DNA of 64,000 bases, from positions 17,214,621-17,278,620 of the forward strand of contig OY992840.1 of the NCBI GenBank assembly GCA_963921425.1, read 5' to 3'. The notes below the pieces were generated by a model. The model did not search any database. It saw only the letters and a list, made by a program, of their open reading frames with translations, and had not been told where the DNA came from. Below are positions 1 to 13,586 of the stretch, piece after piece. A program made the position numbers and the translations under genes. This DNA is from Dryas octopetala. Taxonomy: Eukaryota; Streptophyta; Magnoliopsida; Rosales; Rosaceae. The first letter of the stretch is position 1, and each line of letters starts with the position of its first letter.

Positions 1-315
1 CATGAATAAAAACAAAATTAACATACAAAGTAATAAGAATGATCATATAAACCCATACAAAATCAAGATTGCAGTAAACCGATGCTCTGGTTGGAAGCTA
101 AAAGAAAATTGACAAGCTTGTAGAGAATAGTAACACACAGCCGGCTTGATACTTCACTTTCTCGGCAACCAAACAGATAATCTAAAAGCAAAATATAACA
201 AACGTACATACATTTTACCACCTATACATATACATATATTTATATATATGTATATATATATTTGTGTGTATCGAAGAGAATGGCATTTGAAATAACAATC
301 AATAACGTAACTTAC

Positions 316-500
316 AGTGACGTTCCATGGACGAAGAAGATGGATCGAGCCGATCAGAGAAAACCCTAGCTTGATCCACACGGAGAGGGAAAGTTGAGAG
401 TGTAGGAATCGAAGCAAAACCCAAATCCAGGGAAACTGGGAAGGCCTTCTCCTGTCTGTACTTTGTTCGGTTTTATTTTTTTTCTCTTTCTTCCTGAGCG
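316..500 (-). other. Putative 5' exon of a gene running off the left edge
   Basis: Read on the minus strand, this stretch looks like a plant 5' leader: CT-rich, with an AAACCCTAG-type motif. It ends with an ATG at 328 followed by GAA CGT CAC T and a good GTAAGT donor at 315-310. Only 13 coding bases would lie in this exon. The DNA from 315 to 1 is AT-rich with TA repeats, as expected of an intron. The product cannot be named from four codons. It could equally be a chance leader-like sequence. Confidence 0.25.
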
Positions 501-519
501 GTAATTTATTAATCAATTT

Positions 520-1539
520 ATTAGTTTTAAGATTCTTATGCGAAGTGATGGTTTAGAGTGTAGAAGGCGCGTAGAGATACGAATCTATTTGCTGAGGCCC
601 CACGTGTCCAAAGCAGACGGCATGACGTGGAGAGCTCTTTGTGGATCCCACTCGCCTCTTTCATTCAATCTGGCTTTTCGAGTACTTGACACGTCCTGGG
701 GTCAAGACTGTGGGGACTTTATCGAGGTGCTGGGGTGCATTTATTAGGCCGACATCAATAAATTCGATTTGGTTTCATTTTTTAGCTTTTTTTTTTTTTG
801 GTTTTTTGTGGTTTTCAAAATACGCTACTTTTTTCTTTTATTTTTTGGGCCGACGGAAAATTCCAATTTTGGTAATTACAAAAGAAGCTTATAAAGCTTT
901 TCACTTATATTCTCATTAGAATTTATGAGCCATGTGGGAGAGAGCAAATTTGTTGCGGTGAGTATTACCATCTTAAAAAATAAAAAGAGTTTTGCAAATC
1001 TTTTCTTCGATGTGTGTGGGGGGATAAAAGGCCTAGTTATAAATAAATTAATAAATATTTTCATAATTACATAATGGTCAATCTACTATTTCTTAATTCC
1101 AAGTTAGTCATTATTCTCTAAAAACTAAAAAAAGTTACAGTACCCACGATCAGTGAATGGTGGATGTGGCATTACTGTTTGAATATTTAAGATAGTTTTC
1201 CTATAAATTGCAGGCCTTTAAATGCGTGATAATCTAGGGTGAGCTCACATTCAATAAGCATGGGGCCAAATAAATAGATCAACCGTGGTGCAGTAGAAGT
1301 AGGACTGTAGGACAGTAGGTATGGGTTTTCAGAAACAAAATTTCAATAAGAAGGCCAAAGTCAACAACTTGAACATTGAAATTAAACATAATAACCAAGG
1401 AAGCCATGCTCATCATAAAAGTACCGGACACAACATAAAAATTCAAAAACCTTCCTATATCTGCTCTCACTCGGACTTCACTGCAAAAAGTTCTCTACCG
1501 TATTTTGCATCCATAATCAGGCCTTTAAAGTTTTATCTC
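520..1539. other. Intergenic region, no gene seen
   Basis: No convincing coding sequence is present. The first part (about 600-640) contains CACGTG- and ACGT-core motifs of the kind found in plant promoters, which could serve the putative minus-strand gene to the left. The right part, adjoining the RPS19 stop codon, is presumably the RPS19 3' UTR. The rest is AT-rich. Confidence 0.4.
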
Positions 1540-3248
<1,709 letters not shown>

Positions 3249-3355
3249 TTCTCTTTTGCTGCTTCTCCTTCTTCTGCTGCTTGCTGCTGCGGCTGAGCTC
3301 ACCTCCGAGGGCTTCTGGCTTGTGCGTATGAGAGGAGTGCAATGAAGGTTTGGGA

Positions 3356-3507
3356 TTAGGGTTTTATCTCGCTGTAAACTGTGGAGCCTAACCTGAAACT
3401 ACACATTTACCCCTGTTGTTATTTATTCTATTCAGAATTATCGATTGGGCTTTCTTTCACGTTTTCTATATTTGGGCCCAAAAAAATGAGTTTTGGGTTT
3501 GGGCCCA
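3356..3507 (-). promoter_or_regulatory. RPS19 promoter: telo-box plus site II elements
   Basis: A perfect telo-box (AAACCCTAA on the minus strand) lies at 3356-3364, just upstream of the RPS19 start. Two palindromic TGGGCCCA site II motifs follow at 3473-3480 and 3500-3507, with a further TGGGCT near 3445. Combined telo-box and site II elements are the known architecture of plant ribosomal protein promoters, where site II is bound by TCP factors. The motifs are read directly; their use here is inferred. Confidence 0.7.
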
Positions 3508-5283
3508 AGTTCTGTCTGGCCCTCCCGCTTTCTAAGCCCAAATGGCAATTAGGTGTATCATCAATTCATCGGTCATTGCTCAATTCATGCTGATACTCAT
3601 GCAGACGTGGTGTTATCAATTCATCTAAATTAGAACACATTTATATCTTTTAAGGGTATTATTTTAGGTGTATCTCATGTTTAGGCCCTTTTCATTGAGA
3701 GATTTCTAAAATAATTTTATTAAGGGATCCTTTATGGGGCCTGCTCCACATAGTATTGTAACGATCAGAACCATATATTTTTTTAAGTTTTTATTCAAAG
3801 ATCATACTTGCAATAAACACTTAAAATAATAACCATTTAATCAAATGGGTAAATAGTTTCTGATTTAGCTAATTTGTTGCAAAGATAATATTTCAATAGA
3901 AACCTAAAATATGAACATTCCAGATAATCAAAATACAATGTAGAGTGAACCTCACAAGAGATCCCTTATTTACCCTTAAATGAATGATCCCTTAATAGAA
4001 AAAGCATGTACCCATATTAATATTAAGGATCCGTTTGGGTTGTTGTTGGACACTCAAAAGTTGTTGTGGATGACAATTCTAGATCACTCGCAACAGTTTT
4101 GGTATTTTGTAAAAAAACAAAAAATTGTAATACCTCACTATTACAGGTCACTCACTACAATTTTGAAAAACAGCTATTCACCTACTTTTCAAAACTGCAG
4201 TGAATGAAAGTTGTTAGGGCCATTAATTAAAAATTTTAGTTGTCCAATATATCATTAGTTTTATATTGATTATTAATTATGGTATTTTATTTGTATCATT
4301 AAAATTATAATATACCTACAAAATAATATTCATACATATTTAATTATTTTGTTTTTAACAATTTTAATGTTAATATAAATTTGTAGACAAAAAAATTATA
4401 AACAATAAAATACATATTTTTTACCAAACAAATAAATAAAAAGAACTTTCAACATCATGTCTATTTTAATAATTATAAATAGTCACAACAGTTTTATATT
4501 AAAATTTATCAAACACTTTAATTGATATAGTAATTTTGAAAAAATAGTTTACCAAACACTCAATTGTTTTACTTTATAGTTGATTTTACATTGTTTTACT
4601 TCACAGCAGTTTTTTCTCACAAACTAAATCTCAATCATGTATATAAATTTGGCAGCCTATAAGGTTTTTTTATATGTAATCTTATCTTGATCTATATGTA
4701 CATGTACGTACTTTGATTCCCAAATAAAATTCTTGTACCTCCCACGTACTGTGTCCTAAAAGCATAAAAATCAATGTTTAAAAACTAGAGGTGGTATTTT
4801 ACCTAAAAATTAACTTATGTTTATTGTTTAATTCGGACTCTCCTCCATCTCCTACCTTTTTTTTGTGATCAGCTAGATCCCCTACTTACAAACGCAACCT
4901 CAAAGTACTCTACAACTTTTTGCCTACAAATTAATTTTTTTTTTTTTTATTATGATTATAAAACAAGTAATTAATTAACAAGTTGTTGATTGACTTGGTC
5001 TCTTTTTGAAGAGATATACGATAGATCTTCATTCAAAAACAGAGTCAAAACTAAACACCACTCTAAGCTCACAATCTTCCAAGTATACATACACACAGAC
5101 ACATAATTAACAAAAAACAAAAAAGATCGAGTGTATTATTCAGTTCTGTCTTTGTAATCAAAGTCCTAGTAGGATTCAATTCCTAAATTCCTACGCGTGC
5201 CATTCGAGCAATGTTGTTTAGAATTACACCTATATATATGCATCAATTACTTGGTCATATCAAATTAGTGACGGTCGATCACC
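3508..5283. other. AT-rich intergenic region
   Basis: No gene seen. The region 4020-4210 begins with GGATCCGTTTGG, a start often met in plant repeats, but I could not find a matching right end or a target-site duplication. The last few hundred bases are the probable NAC promoter and 5' UTR and contain short TATATATA runs (about 5231). Confidence 0.4.
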
Positions 5284-7709
5284 ATGAAGGTTGCTGAAGA
5301 AGGATCAGTGATGGGCTCTGATGAAGACCATCTGCTGCCAGTTGGTTTTAGGTTCATGCCAACAGATGAAGAGTTGATCACTCACTATTTAATGAACAAG
5401 GCCAATTATAAGCCTGTCCCAGCAGCTGATGCAATTCAAGATATTGATGCAACTAACTTCTATAGCACCCATCCAAAGAGTTTAGGTACTTATTCTAATT
5501 TAATATGATCCACTACTAAGTTAATTAAACAGTCTGATCGATATCTTATATTGAAAATTTAGATCGTTAATTAGTTGGGCACTTAATTGAATGTTAATAC
5601 CATATTTACAGCCTGCAACATTAGCGTTTTTTGTTATCTAACTGTACATTCTATCAAGTGTACGTCCAACCTAATAGATGATCTAAATTTACTGTGTATA
5701 TATGCACATATATATATCATTAATTCATTTGTTTTTGTGTTACATGCAATTTATGGCTAGCATAAATAGCTTAACACATATATGGAACAGCCTTAGATGC
5801 ATTATATATATATATATAGTCATGAGACCCATGAATTATACGATGGATGTCGTTCTTTCAGGTAAACTAGGCAGAAGATGGTGCTCATGATTGTCTTGAT
5901 GAAACACAAAGCACATTTTAGGTGACATGGGTAGAGGGGAGAGCCAAAGAGGTATTTTGTGAATGTATACGATCAATCGATCATCTTTCCGAAAGCAATT
6001 TCCAGGAAAAACAAAACTGAAACCAATTAAAATGCAAAATGGTGCACATATGATAGCTTTAATTAAGAGAAGAAAAAAAAATTACTGTCCAGACTGTAAA
6101 GTGCAAGAAAAATTAACCAGGCCTGGTCGTTTTCATTTCGTGTTTTCAACATTAAATTCTGATGAGATCTAATCAATTGAAAATCCATTTATTAATTCTG
6201 AGAACCTTTACATAGATGTCAGTGTTATGTAAAGTTTCTGAGATATCAACATGTATACATATATAGAACACACGCATATATATATATATGAACGTGAAAT
6301 ATATACTTCTTTTTGTTTTTGCAAGTAAATTTGAAATATGTGTACCAAATGAATTAACGTGTTTTAATCGAAGCAAACCCTATATCTATTTTTACATTGT
6401 TCTACGTACTCTTTGTTTTTTTTTTTTTTTTTTTTTAACTAAATCTCTAAATTTGTCTTAAATATCTCCCAAATTTTTCTAAAATGTTTTAATGTAGTCT
6501 ATACTTTAAAAAACGTAACCTTTTATTCGTAACTCTTTTTGAAAGTTGAGTGCGTGCATGCCACTATAAGTTTATAACTAATTTGGAATAAATAATATAT
6601 AATTATATATTATCTTATATATCCATCCATAAGAAAATATAATTTTTATTTTAATAGAATTAAATTAATATAAAACTTCAATATGTATTTAGTCTCTGCC
6701 TCTCTCTTATCATGACACTTGCCAAAGAAGATTTACATTCTCATTTTTCGGATCTTCGTTGACGAGTAACATTAGGTGGTAATTAAAAAGCTATATAATA
6801 TTATTGATGGTGTTTACCTATGAATGACACCGTTACCAAAAAAAAAATAATCCGACACTAGCTAGCTAGCTAGGTTTTATTTTTTGGTCAGAGCTAGGTT
6901 ATATTTCTAATACATTTCGTGTTATTGGCTATTAATTATATATATATATAGTAGTTTCTTTCTTCCCCCTTGATTATAATTGCATGCAGTAATCACTTTC
7001 TCCCTTTATATATATACGTTACCTATATCTTATTATATATTTTTTAATTTGTTTTTGACGTAAATTTATTGCATGGTGCAGTGACCTACTCTTGTGGAGA
7101 GAGAGAGTGGTTCTTCTTTATTCATGAAGATGAGAATTGCAGTGAAAGTCAGAGAAGAACAATCCGAGTTGTTGGAAATGGAGTAGGTTTTTGGAAACCA
7201 AATGGATCAGAAAATCCTATCTACGATGAGAAGGGAAATGTTTTTGCCTTCAAAATTTTCCTCACTTACTTTTCTGGAACTCTCTCGAAACCAAAGAGAA
7301 CACATTGGAAAATGATCGAATATCGTTTACACTTTGAGAATGACAGTACTGGAGATAAAGAAAACCTTAAGGTAACATAAATTATCACATTTCTTTTTAT
7401 AATTATATTGTTATCCATTAAAACTTCAATTAGATATATTGCTAATTATATATATATTTTTTGCGACAAATACATGGTCGCCAAAAATATATTTAAATTT
7501 TTAATTAATGATGAATAAGAGTCCCAAATTTGTTTGGTTTATCACAATATATAATAATTAACAGGTTTAAGGCGACAAATGGTACGTAACTGCAGGCATT
7601 TTGCCACCCAAAAGATCCTTGTGGAAGCTACATTGTAATTGAGATGAACACGTACATGACCAAGCATGCACATTTTGTTAATTTGGAGTGGATCAATTCA
7701 CAAATGTAA
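5284..7709 (+). CDS. Short atypical NAC-domain transcription factor
   Basis: NAC proteins are plant-specific DNA-binding transcription factors. The exons are 5284..5485, 7082..7371 and 7596..7709, 606 nt and 201 aa, all in phase with GT-AG junctions. Subdomain A reads LLPVGFRFMPTDEELITHYL, close to the canonical LPPGFRFHPTDEEL. Exon 2 carries the REWFFF start of subdomain C, GFWKPNG in place of the usual GYWKATG, and the subdomain D tail THWKMIEYRL. Exon 3 encodes only 37 residues, ending INSQM. The usual subdomain E (DWVLCRIY) is replaced by a weakly similar stretch, and there is no long C-terminal activation region. Subdomain B is also shortened. It may be a DNA-binding or dimerising NAC without activation function, or a decaying copy. 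Intron 1 is about 1.6 kb. Confidence 0.82.
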
Positions 7710-8348
7710 TTAAACATTCAAAGACATGAAAGATATTTTTTGAATCATTTGGCATGATGTGTGGAATATTATTCTACTCTCTTACTGTTATTTTTCCGTT
7801 TAAATTGTCACTTAATTAAAATACCAATTTAATCGTATCATATACATGCATGTTGTTCGAGAGAGATGAAAGATTCCGTATATTACAGAAAAATTTTGTG
7901 GTACGTACTATATATTTGGTTGTGCTGGTGCAGAGATCAAGAGGATGGGTATTGGGCCGCATGAAAAGAGGAATGAATTATTGAGGATTAATGAGGATTT
8001 GCGGATCGATTTGAATTCTTTATCATTTATTGATATGCCTTTACATGTATACAGAGGCAGCCAAGAGAATAAAAGAAAAATAAGGCTGCTGGGGAGCATA
8101 TATGCATGCATTTTACTACTGTAATGATCAGGAAGTGTTGTGTACTTGTTTCTCCTTTTGATCCAATAATTAATTATTGAAATTCATTGTTATTTTAGCT
8201 CACCAATTCGATCAAGCCTTGATATCCTAAGAAACTATATATAACAATCTATTAATGCAAATGTTATGAAGCTAGTAACCAATTAATTTTACATTGTAAA
8301 TATAGGTTGATAAATGGGTCATAGTTATAAATGCAGAGAATCAAAATC
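7710..8348. other. NAC 3' flank, no gene seen
   Basis: AT-rich sequence between the NAC stop codon and the LINE target site. It presumably holds the NAC 3' UTR. No other coding or structural signal was recognised. Confidence 0.4.
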
Positions 8349-8360
8349 CATCCCATTATT

Positions 8361-9108
8361 AAGAAATTTTATCATTATTTTAACAAGTAGTTATCCAGTG
8401 CGACCACATGGTCGTTCTCATGCTTACAGTTTCATTCTGGAGAAACTGAAGCAAAAATTGGGTGTTAAGGGTCCAATGTCATTGATTGATGTTCAAAATG
8501 ACTATTACATTGCAAAATTTGTTTTGGAGGAAGATATGCAGAAGGTGCTCTCTGGTGGCCCGTGTTTTGTTGCTGGCCAACATGGTTTCAATGTCTTGGA
8601 GGACAAGGTAACTCACATGGCTGTTTGGGCTCGCATTTCTGGGTTCAGTGTTGAATTTTTTTAATTTGGATTAAAGCCTTTACAGCTAATCTTGGTGTGG
8701 GTTCTGACCTTGAGGCTAAGTTGTGGGGTCCCTTGCTCGTGATCAAAGTGTTGTTATGCCTGAAGTGGAAAGTGATTCATCCTTGGTTGTCTCCCTAGTT
8801 TCAAAGGAGGCCAGTTGATGTTGCTCACCCTATGTTTTAGTCTTGCTAATAGCTGTAGGCTGTTTTTTGGTGAGTTTGCTAATTGCTTGGTAAGGCATGT
8901 GTATCGTGAGCAAAATTTTTGTGGTAATCGATTAGCTTCTTTGAGTGTGGGAAGAGATTTGAGTGTTCATTGGTTTGATTCCTCCCCTCCAGAGTTTTCT
9001 CTTTACTTTCTGTTGACGCTCTTGGTATTCCATGTTCTAGAATTGTAGTTGTTTAAGTTTTTCTTTTGGGCTTCGACCCCTCTTGTACAAAAAAAAAAAA
9101 AAAAAACT
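8361..9108 (+). mobile_element. Internally deleted LINE (L1-type) retrotransposon
   Basis: The insertion is bounded by a perfect 12-bp direct repeat CATCCCATTATT at 8349-8360 and 9109-9120 and ends in an A-run of about 18 at 9090-9107, the hallmarks of target-primed LINE insertion. The left part (about 8398-8660) encodes a DUF4283-like ORF1 fragment with LIDVQNDYYIAKFVLEED, KVLSGGPCFVAGQ and a trailing VWARISG. The right part (about 8670-9040) is a broken RNase H domain, recognisable from VESDSSLVVSL and a C-terminal HVYREQNFCGNRLASLS. The endonuclease and reverse transcriptase are absent, so about 750 bp remain of a multi-kilobase element. Frames are interrupted, so it is not functional. Confidence 0.85.
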
Positions 9109-9120
9109 CATCCCATTATT

Positions 9121-9644
9121 TCACCAGAAAAAATAAAAATAAAAATAAAATCCATTCCATTAATTATAGATCTAAAACTTTTCACTTTCAAAAGTCACCA
9201 ATCATTTAGATCTAGACTAATTACCAAAAACTCATTTACTTACCAGTTACCACATAGATTTGCCACAAATCCAAATTTAGAATCCCTATCATTATTCAAT
9301 TCATAATCCAGTAGGTAGATATCCCTTATCCAAACAATTACTACGTACATGCAGATTGCAGTCATAATTAAGAGCATACCTTTTTCCTTTGTAAGAAGAG
9401 CATGCATAACTGGGTCTTGATAATTTTTTTTCAATTTCTTTTTCTATATAAATTCCTTTGAGAAGGTACATGCATGCTTAATGCTTAATTAGCATAGCCA
9501 GCTGGTTCTAGCTCTTTCATCACCCTTTAATATTTGCTTGCTGGCCCTCCTCTAATTCTTTAAAATTTTCCCCGATTAGCCCCCACCTCTTGCCCTTCAC
9601 AAAACACAATTAGATTGAGCCATTGATCGAGCTAGGTACCTAAA
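9121..9644. other. Upstream region of the expansin gene
   Basis: AT-rich with no coding signal. It lies between the LINE right target site and the expansin ATG and presumably holds that gene's promoter. A TATATAAAT-like motif near 9445 is a candidate TATA box. Confidence 0.4.
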
Positions 9645-10797
9645 ATGACTAGGCTAGATCACCTGATTGTGCTTGGTTTTGCCATAATTGTGACTACTCT
9701 TGTCACAGTTGGGGCCAATGGCTTCAGTGACATCAGCTCTGGTCATGATGGTTGGGAAACTGCTCGTGCCACATTTTATGGAGACATGTTTGGTAACGAA
9801 ACCATGAGTAAGTATCACCTTAATTGTCCTTATTGTTAAGAAAATCAGCACAACTGTTTTATATATGGCAAGGATAATATTAATATTACATGCATCACAT
9901 CTTTGAGTTGCCTGTAGAGCAAAGGAGGGTGAGATAATGAGTTAAAATTAAAATATGTTTAAAATTTGATTTTTTTTTATTTTCAAGATTCGATTTATTA
10001 GATTCTCTAAAATATAAAGAACATAGTATATTCTTTTTAATCCAATTCTAATTAACAAACTTTTTTAGTTTATTGGAGGACTGACACGTTTTTCCGATAA
10101 CTCAAAAAAATGTATAGGAGACTCACTATATTAAGGGAATTAATTAAGTATAATTTCATATATTGCGCTTGCAGTGGGAGCCTGTGGTTATACTGATGTA
10201 ATAAAACAAGGCTATGGCCTCGAAACGACAGCGTTAAGTACAGCACTTTTCAACAACGGGGCTAAATGCGGAGCCTGCTATCAAATCATGTGCTCGAATT
10301 CAAAGTGGTGCAAGAAAGGTGCGGGATTTATTAAAGTGACAGCCACCAACTTCTGCCCTCCAGACTACTCCAAAACGCAAGACATTTGGTGCAACCCACC
10401 ACAAAAACACTTCGACCTCTCCATGCCGATGTTCTTAAAAATCGCCGAGTACAAGGCTGGGGTCGTCCCCGTCGTTTATCGACAGGTCAAGTGTCAGAAA
10501 CAGGGTGGGATCAAGTTTGTGATCAAAGGAAATCCCTATTGGTTGCTTGTGCTGGTTTACAATGTCGGTGGGGCTGGTGACGTGGTTGATGTCAAAATAA
10601 AGGGTGGGAAGAGTAATCGATGGGTGCAAATGAGTCGAAATTGGGGACAGAATTGGCAGACTTCTGAGCAATTGCAAGGGCAGAGTCTGTCTTTTAGAGT
10701 CACTGCTAGTGATGGTAGGGTGGTGCAGTCTGATAACGTGGCACCAGCTAATTGGCAATTTGATCAAGCGTACGAGGGTCAAAATTTTCATAATTGA
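9645..10797 (+). CDS. EXPA: Alpha-expansin, EXPA22-26-like clade
   Basis: Expansins are secreted cell-wall proteins that loosen cellulose-xyloglucan contacts during growth. The exons are 9645..9807 and 10175..10797, 786 nt and 261 aa. A hydrophobic signal peptide covers about residues 1-25. The double-psi beta-barrel domain follows, with [49 protein letters not shown] and the family HFD motif at residues 133-135. The C-terminal CBM63 domain carries [27 protein letters not shown] and [17 protein letters not shown] and the CNPP and KIAEYKAG segments point to the divergent EXPA22-26 group. The exon junction gives ETMMGACGY where most members have TMGGACGY. There is one intron; many EXPA genes have two. 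The gene looks intact. Confidence 0.93.
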
Positions 10798-11332
10798 AAA
10801 ACAAAAAAAGGAAGAAATGTACTGTTGATTCAAAATTATATCTTCTTTTTGGTAATAAAGTACAGAAAATAAAAGTTTTTTTTTTTTTCTCTGTTAGATG
10901 GAACCCACAGCCCAAAACTAAGAAGCAGCTACACCAGCCCATCTCGTTTCCAAGCCCATGTTTGGCCAAGCAGTCAACCCATCTAGTTTTAAATGCTTCT
11001 TAATACTGGGACAAGTTACTTTTTATAGGTGGTGATAACTGATAATTCACTAATTAAGAATGATGGGGATACATTTTTTCAGTCTCTTCACTAATTAATT
11101 ACGGGGTACATTTTTCGTATCTAATTGTTATCAATAAGCCAAGTCTTAATTAATTGAAAATATCTTTCGAGCTAAATGATATTTCTTCATAAATTGATCA
11201 TGTCGAGTTAATGACGGCAACAAAGCCGTTATTAATATTAATAAAGGTGATGATGGTGGTTATTAATAGTAATTAAGGTGGTAATAAAGGTGATGATTGC
11301 GGGGTGATTGAATTACGATAACAAAGTAAGCT
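10798..11332. other. Convergent 3' flanks of the expansin and UGT genes
   Basis: No gene seen. It holds the presumed expansin 3' UTR, a T-run near 10877, and near 11220-11310 a low-complexity stretch of GGTGATGATGG- and ATTAATA-type repeats next to the UGT stop codon. Confidence 0.4.
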
Positions 11333-12883
11333 TCATTGCTTCATCTGTTGAATGAAGTCTTCCAAATTCTTTGTAGACGATCCTCCTTCACTGATACTCT
11401 GTTCAGCCATTTCTTTAAGCTTCAGTGCATTCGTTCTTATACCAACATCAGACAGCAAACTATCCAATTTTCTCCTGATTTCATGCCTTGTCACAATCCC
11501 ATATTCATCTGGGTTTAAGCTTAAGCCAACTTTATAGCCATTGCATATGCAGCTCCGGTTGTAAAACTGATCTGCAAAGTAAGGCCAACAGAGGAAGGGG
11601 ACTCCCATGCTTATGCTATCCATGGTTGAGTTCCAACCACAATGGGTCAAGAAACAAGCAACAGATGGGTGAGCCAACACCATTTCTTGAGGTGCCCACT
11701 GAACCATCTTTCCATGATCACCCACTCTCTCTTCATACCCATCTGGGTATTTGGCACCACAGCCATTGACGAGGTCTGACCGATTGACCCATAAGAATGG
11801 TCGACCCACAAGTTCAAGCCCTAATGCTAGTTCATCCATTTGGTGCTGGCTGAATGTGGGGCTGCTGCCAAATGCAACATAAACAACTGATCCAGCAGCT
11901 TGTCTGTCCAGCCAGCTTAAGCAAGTTGAGTCCTCTGGCCAAAAGCTCCCAGCAGGTTTTCCATTTGCAAGTAATGGGCCAAGTGGAAACATGTTTTGGA
12001 CTAAATCACCAACAAGGGGGTTGAGCTCATGGAACCAGTTACACAGAAGCCAGCCACAATTTTTTATGTTCTGCTGAACGGCATTGAAAAATTGGAACAT
12101 GTTCTGTGCAGACTGGTTTCCAGTATAATTCCACACAAAGTCAGCAGTAGTCAGAGGTGGCAGGTCTGGTAAAAGTTGAACCTTCTCATTCATTCTCGGA
12201 GTTCCTACAAAGTTCAATTTTCAGGTAAACCACAAAATCAGATCAACAGTAGTGTATCATTACATAAATCAATTTTCAGTTTATAGGGTATCAGTAGAAA
12301 ATATTTTGTTTATTTCTTATAAATCATTAACAGCATAGTTCAAAACTAAACATAAAGGTCAAATTTGTACAACTTTCAGAGACTTACCATTGGTGTCTAT
12401 AATCCTATCCTCAATAAGCTTTGGAATGTTGAGTGTCAAGGCCAAAACTCCTGGTGCAGATGGCCAGAACATTGCAAACTTAAGCTCCATCTTCTCAGCA
12501 ATCTCCAAAGCCCACCCAAATATTGCATCAGCTATGACACAGGTCACTCGATTACCCTCCAGGGTTGCCTTCTTTAACAAATTTTCCAGATGACCAGGCA
12601 TGACTTTGAATATACTCTCACCAAGCTTAGCTTTATCATTTCGTGCATCCTCAGCTGATAATCCATCAGGGACTGCGACAAGCCTGACGTTATACTGATC
12701 ATTATCCAATTCAGGCTGCGCAGCCATCATACGTGCATGAACAAACTCTGTAAGCACAAGTGTGACCGTGAATCCACGACCAGCAAGTAGGTATGACAAT
12801 TTCATGAATGGTGTAACATGCCCTTGTATAGGGTATGAAACAAGTAGCATATGGATAGCCTTTTCTTGGTCTGGTCTTTCCAT
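11333..12883 (-). CDS. UGT83A1-like: UDP-glycosyltransferase, UGT83A1-like
   Basis: Family 1 UGTs move a sugar from a UDP-sugar to small plant metabolites in the cytosol. The exons are complement(11333..12204, 12388..12883), 1368 nt and 455 aa. The N-terminal acceptor domain has SYPIQGHVTP, with His22 the expected catalytic base, and VAVPDGLSAEDARND. The C-terminal PSPG box runs from about residue 335 (WAPQEMVLAH, FLTHCGWNS) to its closing DQ pair near 378, so it is complete. LLCNWFHELNP and FPLGPL fit UGT83A1. The acceptor cannot be predicted; the final Gln of the box suggests UDP-glucose. The ATG at 12883 is the first ATG in the open frame, which extends further upstream only from a GTG. 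The single intron is in the position usual for UGT83 genes. Confidence 0.92.
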
Positions 12884-13586
12884 GTTTCTTGTCTCTTCAC
12901 ACACTTGCTGTATGATTTGGTCCCCAGATAAAAATAACAAAAATAAAAGTAAAAAACAAAAAGAAACAGAAGAGACTACAAGCTCAAAGCAATGCCTAGA
13001 GACCACCACCAGCTCCTAAACAGAGCTATTTCAGTTGTTCAAATCACTCAGTAAGCAGGCATGTTTTCTCCATTCTTTTTAAAGGGTAAGCTCCATACTT
13101 CCTCCACTTGTTTACATTATTTCATGCCTCCATACAATAATGCATGGACACTTTTTAAGGAAAATATATTAATTTTTAAGTAGCATTCATCCATTTCTGG
13201 CGTTGGTTATACATAATCCAACACAGGCTTTGCATGAAAGGTTATAATATACTGAATAATAGTCATCCATCATTGATGAAAATTTTCTCTTCCAGATTTT
13301 GTGATCAGAAAACTCAAATTTCACCATAGTAGTAGGGATATTAGCCTATATAACCCATCTCTTTGAGATAAAAATGAACATCAGCATGAAAAAGCCACAA
13401 AAGACAGATTAATTGCAGACCAAGAAAGAATTAAAAACTTAATCAGAATTGATATAACAAGTACATTAGTTTGCCTTCGTGTGTGACATCAAACTTAAAC
13501 AAGAGTTTGTATCTAGAAAAATAAAACCAGTCTGGTAAAGAAAACCGCATACTATTACATCTCTCAACTCTTTGGTCCAAGCAATT
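12884..13586. other. UGT promoter side and Asterix 3' side, no gene seen
   Basis: AT-rich non-coding DNA between two minus-strand genes. The half near 12884 should hold the UGT 5' UTR and promoter; the half near 13586 should hold the Asterix 3' UTR. Confidence 0.4.

Noticed and set aside
3249..3302. N-terminal extension of RPS19 ([14 protein letters not shown])
   Set aside because: The upstream frame begins with GTG, not ATG, and the ATG at 3248 matches the known family start and length.
4020..4620. Candidate MITE starting GGATCCGTTTGG
   Set aside because: No matching inverted right end or target-site duplication could be found.
5868..6172. Possible extra exon in NAC intron 1 (KRRKKNYCPDCKV and flanks)
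   Set aside because: Stops interrupt the stretch, it fits no NAC subdomain, and exons 1 and 2 join in phase without it.
12884..13009. Hydrophobic N-terminal extension of the UGT
   Set aside because: The upstream frame has only a GTG start; UGTs are cytosolic without a signal peptide, and the ATG at 12883 gives the normal start.
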